From NCBI GenBank assembly GCA_900290385.1, contig OMSV01000049.1, forward strand, positions 3,068-11,663: a DNA stretch of 8,596 nucleotides. Reading direction: 5' to 3'. The notes under the pieces were generated by a model. That model was given only the letters and a program-made list of their open reading frames with translations. It had not been told where the DNA came from and did no database searches. Below, in pieces: positions 4,701 to 8,596 of the stretch. This DNA comes from Syntrophobacter sp. SbD2. Lineage in GTDB: Bacteria; Desulfobacterota; Syntrophobacteria; Syntrophobacterales; Syntrophobacteraceae. Position numbers and translations under genes: made by a program. Every line of letters starts with the position of its first letter. Position 1 is the stretch's first letter.

Positions 4701-5164
4701 TCGGCAGGGCTTCCAGCAGATTCTGGAAGGCCTTCGAACATCTTCCTTCCTCTGTGAAAGACAAAGCAAGAGAAGCGCATCGTCTATGGTTGGTGGATCC
4801 CCGGCATTCGTCCCTCCAGTTCAAGAAAGTGCATGAACGATATAATATTTTCTCCGTCCGCGTTGGTTTGGGCTGGCGTGCGGTTTGCGTTAGAGAAGAC
4901 GCCGCCGCCTTTCACGGCGGCGTCCGGCCGTATCTGTGTTCGTCCGTATCCGGAAAGTCTTTGACATCACACAAAACGCGCGCGCGTTCGTGCCTTAAAA
5001 ACCTTACGCCAGAATTCACCGTCTATGGGATCTTCGATCATTTCGGCGGTGATCGGATCTCCTGCGGCCACACGCCGGCGGGCTTCCCGCAGCATATCGG
5101 TGAAACTGCGGCAGGCGGGACCGTTTTGGGAATCCTCCAGGGTCTTGACGCGCTTTTGGAATGA
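4697..5164 (+). CDS. RelE-like toxin with lost C-terminus and an unrelated 3' tail; probably non-functional
   Basis: Residues 1-67 match a RelE-type toxin: ASSRFWKAFEHLPSSVKDKA, REAHRLWLVDPRHSSLQFKK, then VRVGLGWRAVCVRE. The family then continues for about 20 residues with a WFWIGsHaeYDrl end and stops near 90 residues. Here similarity ends at Glu67 (4897), exactly where a terminator hairpin begins. The remaining 88 codons are the antisense of that hairpin and of the minus-strand gene at 4967-5173, so the tail is accidental. The missing segment normally contains conserved aromatic, His and Tyr residues, so activity is doubtful. An open frame formally runs to TGA at 5164, but I read this as a pseudogene truncated by a DNA junction at about 4897. 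Confidence 0.65.
   Translation: MIGRASSRFWKAFEHLPSSVKDKAREAHRLWLVDPRHSSLQFKKVHERYNIFSVRVGLGWRAVCVREDAAAFHGGVRPYLCSSVSGKSLTSHKTRARSCLKNLTPEFTVYGIFDHFGGDRISCGHTPAGFPQHIGETAAGGTVLGILQGLDALLE
4898..4924 (-). terminator. Rho-independent terminator of the minus-strand operon
   Basis: A perfect 10-bp stem GACGCCGCCG / CGGCGGCGTC with a 7-nt loop. Read leftwards it is followed by TTCTCT (complement of 4892-4897), and it lies about 40 nt after the stop of the gene at 4967-5173. On the plus strand it has no T run. Confidence 0.6.
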
Positions 5165-5173
5165 TTTTGCCAT
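4967..5173 (-). CDS. Hypothetical protein, 68 aa, second gene of minus-strand operon
   Basis: Starts at ATG 5171-5173 with AAGGTG (complement of 5178-5183) 4 nt upstream, 20 bp after the stop of the 146-aa gene. The protein is basic and helical: MAKSFQKRVKTLEDSQNGPA, a SFTDMLREARRRVAAGDPIT segment, then an acidic turn and a basic FWRKVFKARTRAR tail. No membrane segment or signal peptide. I do not recognise a characterised family. The basic ends and short length would fit an accessory nucleic-acid-binding or partner protein, but this is a guess. It overlaps the accidental tail of the truncated toxin frame on the other strand; the good ribosome site, operon position and terminator favour this gene. 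Confidence 0.6.
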   Translation of the reverse strand: MAKSFQKRVKTLEDSQNGPACRSFTDMLREARRRVAAGDPITAEMIEDPIDGEFWRKVFKARTRARFV

Positions 5174-5193
5174 ATTACACCTTTAAGAAAGAG

Positions 5194-5634
5194 CTAATTG
5201 AGGTCGAGATTTGACCGCAGAGCATTCTTTTCAGTGAGCCGGCGAATGATTTCGTCTCTTGCTTCCGGTGAAACATTTCCGATTATCTCCAATACTTCAG
5301 CCTGAAATTCCTGGACCGCCTGCATGGAATAAAGAGTTTGGAAGATTTCGAGCTGCAACTTCAGTTGTCCGCGGATCTCCTGCATGGCCTTGAACGCGAG
5401 TTTGCGTGGGTCGCTGAATCTATATTCGGTTATTTCCTCGGCATTTTCTCCCTTCCCGGTCCGGACTTTCCGAACCTGAGATTCGAGTATCTGCAGCGCT
5501 TCGTCATCGCCTCGATTCCACCGCAGAAGAATGTCGAGCATCTCATTGGCAGCCAGGTTGATTTTCTGTATCTGATCGACAACGTTGATTTCGCAGACTG
5601 CAATCTTATGCTCGGTGAATTTGAATGTCTCCAT
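5194..5634 (-). CDS. Hypothetical helical protein, 146 aa, first gene of minus-strand operon
   Basis: Starts at ATG 5632-5634 with GAGGAGG (complement of 5643-5649) at ideal spacing. Almost entirely alpha-helical: HKIAVCEINVVDQIQKINLA, a charged middle, FSDPRKLAFKAMQEIRGQLK, LQLEIFQTLYSMQAVQEFQA and EVLEIIGNVSPEARDEIIRR. No signal peptide or membrane segment. I faintly recall proteins with an 'AANELLDxL ... RELALKAMAEIRGQLxLQLxIFQTLYDMKAVQEFQxEVL' layout next to phage terminase-like genes in deltaproteobacteria, so a phage-packaging or mobile-element origin is possible, but no helix-turn-helix and no large-terminase gene is visible here. Function unknown. Confidence 0.68.
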   Translation of the reverse strand: METFKFTEHKIAVCEINVVDQIQKINLAANEMLDILLRWNRGDDEALQILESQVRKVRTGKGENAEEITEYRFSDPRKLAFKAMQEIRGQLKLQLEIFQTLYSMQAVQEFQAEVLEIIGNVSPEARDEIIRRLTEKNALRSNLDLN

Positions 5635-5800
5635 CCGATAAACCTCCTCAATAATTGTGAATCGCGACTGCCCAGCACCTCTTTACTGTAATTCCTGTAA
5701 ATACAGGGCAAATGCAGAGGCTTATCGCACAACAGACTGATTTAATTGACAGTTTTGGATTAGATTCTCCGCAATAACAGGGGATAACAGGAGCGGGAAA
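5635..5800. other. Upstream region of the minus-strand operon
   Basis: Contains the GAGGAGG ribosome site and an imperfect palindrome around CTGTAATTCCTGTAAATACAG (5686-5706) that could be an operator or a weak promoter element. No gene seen. Confidence 0.35.
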
Positions 5801-5867
5801 CAGGAAGCAGGAAGCAGGAAGCAGGAGCAGGAGCAGGAGCAGGAAGCGGGAAGCGGGAAGCGGGAAG
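5801..5867 (+). repeat. Tandem array of CAGGAAG/CGGGAAG heptamers with hexamer variants
   Basis: CAGGAAG three times (5801-5821), CAGGAG three times (5822-5839), CAGGAAG once, CGGGAAG three times (5847-5867). The hexamers look like heptamers that each lost one A. All purine-rich on this strand except the phase-marking C. Confidence 0.85.
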
Positions 5868-5920
5868 AAGTGAACATTTAAAAATAACTCCTCTTGGTTC
5901 TATCGCTACGCCAGGAACAG

Positions 5921-5975
5921 TGAACCCTCACTTCGCTCGGGTTCGCGCTAACACTTGCGGCCGATGTTCAACGCT
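5921..5975 (+). repeat. 55-bp hairpin-bearing dispersed repeat, copy 1
   Basis: About 82% identical (45 of 55 by my count) to the reverse complement of 7451-7505. It contains the stem-loop GAACCC / GGGTTC (5922-5927 and 5939-5944) around TCACTTCGCTC. The core motif is followed by GCGCTAACACT. Confidence 0.7.
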
Positions 5976-6009
5976 GGACCCTCACTTCGCTCAGGTCCGG
6001 GCTAACATT
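5976..6009 (+). repeat. Hairpin-bearing dispersed repeat, partial copy 2
   Basis: GGACCCTCACTTCGCTCAGG then TCCGGGCTAACATT parallels copy 1 directly upstream. The stem is preserved as GGACC / GGTCC (5976-5980 and 5994-5998). Confidence 0.7.
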
Positions 6010-6184
6010 CCGAACCTGGCTAAATGCTTCAAGTCCGGGCACGATTGTTTGTGAGTGCCCAGTTCGCGCCCGATTCCTTGTGAGGGCGCACAGTGAGAAA
6101 CTAATTTCAACTCCCCGATTACTTCGACATCTGCAATTTGGTTGGCAGCATTGTACCGCGCAGTGATTTTGCTTTGCCAAACGA
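6010..6184. other. Unexplained spacer between repeat arrays
   Basis: No convincing gene. A leftward open frame of 91 codons spans it, but it has no ribosome site, is cysteine- and arginine-rich with an odd composition, and its ends are made of repeat sequence. A loose internal direct repeat is visible (TTGTGAGTGCCCAGT and TTGTGAGGGCGCACAGT). Confidence 0.35.
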
Positions 6185-6245
6185 CGACGAGAAGCGGCGA
6201 CCAGAAGCGGCAATATAAACGGCAACGAGAAGCGGCAAAATGCGG
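6185..6245 (+). repeat. 13-mer tandem array (CGACGAGAAGCGG type), about five units
   Basis: CGACGAGAAGCGG, CGACCAGAAGCGG, CAATATAAACGG (12 nt), CAACGAGAAGCGG and a partial CAAAATGCGG follow one another. The GAAGCGG end is shared with the heptamer arrays at 3992-4040 and 5801-5867. Confidence 0.7.
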
Positions 6246-6293
6246 GGTGAAATGGTAAACGTTCACCGCAGCATCTCATGTCCCGCTGGGACA
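6241..6293 (+). repeat. Two hairpins upstream of the epimerase gene
   Basis: TGCGGGGTGAA pairs with TTCACCGCA (6241-6251 and 6262-6270, two bulged G), and TGTCCC-GCT-GGGACA forms a perfect 6-bp stem at 6279-6293. Neither has a T run, so they look like repeat debris or leader structure and not terminators. Confidence 0.5.
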
Positions 6294-6367
6294 CCCGGAA
6301 CCATGAAAAGGCGTAGCGGCCGCAGGTGCGGTTGGTGATATCGCGAGCATAGTTTTTTGGAGAATAA

Positions 6368-7348
6368 ATGCGGAGTTTTGAAAGAGTGCTGGTCACGGGG
6401 GCTGCCGGATTTATTGGCAGCGTCCTCGTAGAACTCTTACTGGCAAAAGGGCACACAGTTCACGCCGTTGATGATCTCTCCAAAGGAGCAAGATCGAGTC
6501 TGCCGCCTGATAGCGACAGCTTTACCTTTACCAGGGCGGATCTTCGCGATCGAAACACCGCGCTGAAAGTAATAAGAGACTGCGACTGGGTCATTCATCT
6601 GGCGAGCCACGCCTATGGGGTCGCTTACTGTAGCCGCAATCACGCATCCGCATTCTTTTTGAATTCTCAAATTAACGCTAATACTTTGGAGGCGGTGGCA
6701 GAAAACCGCATCCCCGGGATCCTGTCGGTTAGTAGTTCATGCGTCTATTCTGATGACGCCCCTGACGCAATGGCCGAAGAATCAGGCTTCATTGGCGATC
6801 CCGAGCTTGCCAACTGGGGCTACGGATGGGCCAAGAGAATGCTGGAAATTGCTACTTTGGCAGCCGTGAAAGACAATAAATGCGAAGGGGTCATTGTAAG
6901 GCCGGTAAATGTCTATGGGGCAAACTACGGCTGGTTTGGAGAGAACAGCCACGTTATTCCTGCCCTGGTAAAACGCGTCCTTAGTGGTGAAAGACCCCTT
7001 AAGGTTTGGGGGGATGGAAACCAGGCGCGCAGCTTCATGCATGTTAAAGATATCGCCCGGTGCATGCTGGATATCTCGCTTAAAGCCCCGAACGCAGCAG
7101 TCGTCAATATTGGCGATGAACATGCAATCAGCGTCAATGATATCTTAGCTCGGCTCAAGGATGTATTCGATATGGATTTTGAGGTTCGCTATGACCTCTC
7201 GAAGCCGACCGGGCGAAAGGTAAAAAGCGTTTCCGGGAAAAAGCTAAGAGAATTGCTTCCTGGATTTCAGCCCTCAGTTTCCTTGCGCGACGGATTAATG
7301 CAGATGCGTGAATGGTACTATAGCCATAAGGCATTGGGCAGCTTCTAA
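6368..7348 (+). CDS. NAD(P)-dependent sugar epimerase, GDP-L-fucose synthase / GDP-mannose 3,5-epimerase-like
   Basis: 326 residues, extended short-chain dehydrogenase. GGAG at 6359-6362 precedes ATG 6368. The Rossmann motif GAAGFIG is at residues 11-17 with Asp35 following the second strand; the catalytic set is Ser122-124 and Y152-GWA-K156. The SSSCVY motif puts Cys125 where GDP-fucose synthase and GDP-mannose 3,5-epimerase carry their epimerisation cysteine, and NSHVIPAL puts His195 where their catalytic histidine lies. It therefore likely epimerises and perhaps reduces a nucleotide-activated hexose in the cytoplasm for surface polysaccharide. The substrate is not fixed by sequence. C-terminal WGDGNQARSFMHVKDIA is typical. 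Its stop TAA lies within the target duplication of the element that follows. Confidence 0.88.
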   Translation: MRSFERVLVTGAAGFIGSVLVELLLAKGHTVHAVDDLSKGARSSLPPDSDSFTFTRADLRDRNTALKVIRDCDWVIHLASHAYGVAYCSRNHASAFFLNSQINANTLEAVAENRIPGILSVSSSCVYSDDAPDAMAEESGFIGDPELANWGYGWAKRMLEIATLAAVKDNKCEGVIVRPVNVYGANYGWFGENSHVIPALVKRVLSGERPLKVWGDGNQARSFMHVKDIARCMLDISLKAPNAAVVNIGDEHAISVNDILARLKDVFDMDFEVRYDLSKPTGRKVKSVSGKKLRELLPGFQPSVSLRDGLMQMREWYYSHKALGSF

Positions 7349-7406
7349 CAGGGTGCTGGAAAAGGGTTCTGTGGTGGGAAAAGAACCTTAAGAAGACGGG
7401 TGATTT

Positions 7407-7518
7407 CGTCATTCCGGCGCGTCCTCACAAATGATCAGACGCGAACTTGAAGCGTTTAACGCTGGCCAGAAGTGTTAACGCGAATCCGAACGTAGTGAGG
7501 GTTCAGACCGGAATCCAG
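7407..7518 (-). repeat. REP-like hairpin copy interrupted in its loop by 87 bp
   Basis: CGTCATTCCGGCGC (7407-7420) and CCGGAATCCAG (7508-7518) are the two halves of the reverse complement of 2283-2310. Between them lie 87 extra bases (7421-7507) that include the 55-bp repeat. Confidence 0.65.
7451..7505 (-). repeat. 55-bp dispersed repeat, copy 3 (inverted)
   Basis: Reverse-complement match to 5921-5975. With copies 1 and 2 it flanks the epimerase gene in opposite orientation. Confidence 0.7.
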
Positions 7519-7554
7519 AGCTTTTTGGAACTATTTGATTTTTAAAGCAAAACA

Positions 7555-7582
7555 CTGGACCCCGACCTTCGTCGGGGTGACG
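7555..7582 (+). repeat. REP-like hairpin, CTGGA-stem-loop-stem-TGACG, intact copy
   Basis: CTGGA, stem CCCCGAC, loop CTTC, stem GTCGGGG, TGACG: same length and flanks as 2283-2310 but with most stem pairs exchanged. Confidence 0.7.
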
Positions 7583-7682
7583 GCCCCACGGGGTTTCTAC
7601 TGCAAAGTGGGAATTTCAATCCTTTTTCAGCATCCTGCTAACGCTCCACGATTTGCAACGGAAAAGTCCGGGTCCCTCAGCT

Positions 7683-8522
7683 ATGTCCGATATGGAAAAA
7701 AACTCATTTGAACTTACCATCAAGCCGGCCCATGGTTGGATTTCCTTCCGCCTTGGTGACCTGTGGAAATACAGGGAGCTGCTCTACTTTCTGGCATGGC
7801 GGGATGTGAAGGTCCGCTACAAGCAAACGGCCCTGGGGGTTGCATGGGCTGTGCGCCAGCCTCTTATGACGATGGTGGTTTTTACGGTGTTCTTTGGAAA
7901 ACTTGCCAAAATACCCTCCGATGGGCTGCCTTATCCTGTGTTCAATTTCTGCGCATTATTGCCCTGGACATTGTTCTCGAGAGCTTTGAACGATTCAAGC
8001 AACAGCCTGGTGGCCAACAGCAACCTTATCTCCAAAATTTACTTCCCTCGTTTGGTAATCCCTATTTCGGCTACACTGGCCGGCCTCGTCGATTTCGGCA
8101 TCGCTTTTCTCATTTTCCTCGGTTTGATGGCCTATTATGGAATCGTTCCTTCCCTGGCAATCCTGAGTTTGCCGGTGTTTATTATATTGGCAGTCTTAAC
8201 GGCAATTGCGGTAAGCTTGTGGCTCTCCGCCCTCAATGTCGAATACCGTGATGTGCGCTACACCATTCCATTTCTGACACAGATCTGGATGTTCCTTTCA
8301 CCGATTGCGTATCCATCCAGCATGGTTCCGGAGAAATGGCGGGCATTGTACGGACTTAATCCGATCGCGGGAGTCATCGAAGGTTTCCGGTGGGCATTAC
8401 TGGGCACTGTACGTCCCGATCCCACCATAGTCGGTGTTTCGGTCCTGATCGTTGTTTTGCTCTTAGTGGGGGGATTGGCATATTTCAGGAGGATGGAACG
8501 TTACTTCGCAGATAAAATTTGA
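7683..8522 (+). CDS. wzm: ABC-2 type polysaccharide exporter permease (Wzm/KpsM/TagG family)
   Basis: 279 residues from ATG 7683; no good ribosome site is seen for this or for the in-frame TTG 7653 and ATG 7692, so the start is uncertain. An amphipathic segment with RDVKVRYKQTALGVAWAVRQ (residues 40-59) precedes the first membrane helix, a signature of Wzm-type permeases. Six hydrophobic stretches follow (about 60-75, 84-103, 124-152, 157-183, 199-216, 247-267), with SNLISKIYFPRLVIP at 113-127, also typical. The protein forms the inner-membrane channel exporting undecaprenyl-linked O-antigen or teichoic-acid-like glycan, with an ATPase subunit Wzt. No Wzt start appears in the 74 bp after the stop. 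It was probably co-transcribed with the epimerase before the 289-bp insertion. Confidence 0.87.
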   Translation: MSDMEKNSFELTIKPAHGWISFRLGDLWKYRELLYFLAWRDVKVRYKQTALGVAWAVRQPLMTMVVFTVFFGKLAKIPSDGLPYPVFNFCALLPWTLFSRALNDSSNSLVANSNLISKIYFPRLVIPISATLAGLVDFGIAFLIFLGLMAYYGIVPSLAILSLPVFIILAVLTAIAVSLWLSALNVEYRDVRYTIPFLTQIWMFLSPIAYPSSMVPEKWRALYGLNPIAGVIEGFRWALLGTVRPDPTIVGVSVLIVVLLLVGGLAYFRRMERYFADKI

Positions 8523-8596
8523 CACACCTCCGCATGCAGTCCTTGAGAATATTCAATCGCCTCAATTGCCTGATCGTGCTCTGTGAGAATGAAGAT

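Larger units (their letters stand above)
7349..7637. mobile_element. 289-bp MITE-like element with 20-bp imperfect terminal inverted repeats
   Basis: Left end 7349-7368 and right end 7618-7637 are inverted repeats agreeing at 17 of 20 positions, all three differences being transitions (outer bases CAGGGTGCTG and CAGCATCCTG). CTAA flanks both sides (7345-7348 and 7638-7641), a 4-bp target duplication of the YTAR kind used by some IS5-group elements. It has no transposase gene. Inside are an interrupted REP-like hairpin, a 55-bp dispersed repeat and a second intact hairpin. The left duplication includes the epimerase stop codon. Confidence 0.75.

Noticed and set aside
5968..6456. Leftward open frames of 162 and 91 codons upstream of the epimerase
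   Set aside because: Composition is Cys/Arg-rich and erratic, ends lie in dispersed repeats and tandem arrays, and no ribosome site precedes either start. Kept only as an unexplained spacer.
8501..8596. Leftward open frame entering from the right edge (ends AEVCQILSAK), overlapping the wzm end by 22 bp
   Set aside because: Only 31 codons are visible, no family recognised; could be the end of a real convergent gene but cannot be supported here.
8533..8596. ATG frame open to the window end after wzm (MQSLRIFNRLN...)
   Set aside because: No ribosome site and no resemblance to Wzt or another ATPase start.

Overview
The window reads as bacterial chromosome from a Gram-negative, GC-moderate organism rich in short dispersed repeats. 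The gene content (Kdo-pathway isomerase, GDP-sugar epimerase, Wzm-type polysaccharide exporter) implies an LPS-bearing cell. The repeat style and the small hypothetical proteins remind me of Desulfobacterota (Syntrophobacter/Geobacter-like genomes); that placement is inference, not proof.

Layout. 1-102: 3' end of an arabinose-5-phosphate isomerase gene (kdsD/kpsF type). 143-340 (-): small conserved-looking protein. 539-2099: periplasmic amino-acid-binding protein plus its ABC permease, with no ATPase gene following. 2100-2430: repeats, including a 122-bp MITE-like element with 12-bp terminal inverted repeats, then a good sigma70-type promoter. 2431-2591: tRNA-Gln(CTG) and tRNA-Glu(CTC). 2824-3283: a hicB-hicA toxin-antitoxin pair. 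3284-3774: tandem 7-mer and 8-mer arrays and no gene. 3775-4234: an addiction-module antitoxin whose RelE/ParE toxin survives only as a C-terminal remnant, the rest being replaced by oppositely oriented heptamer arrays. 4485-4897: a second antitoxin/toxin pair whose toxin has lost its C-terminus. 4967-5634 (-): a two-gene operon of unknown function with its own terminator. 5635-6367: repeat-rich spacer. 6368-7348: a GDP-fucose-synthase/GDP-mannose-epimerase-like enzyme. 7349-7637: a 289-bp MITE-like element with 20-bp imperfect ends and a 4-bp CTAA duplication. 7683-8522: Wzm/KpsM-type ABC-2 permease.

How the parts fit. kdsD, the epimerase and the exporter permease all belong to cell-surface polysaccharide synthesis. 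Removing the 289-bp element and one target copy leaves about 41 bp between the epimerase and the permease, so these two were probably one operon before the insertion. The middle third is an accessory patch of three toxin-antitoxin modules: one looks intact (hicBA) and two have toxins broken at opposite ends.

I do not see a new multi-gene defence system. The most unusual content is structural: a nested set of mobile repeats with terminal repeats, target duplications and covarying hairpins, several tandem 7-, 8- and 13-mer arrays, and the two reciprocally damaged toxin genes.
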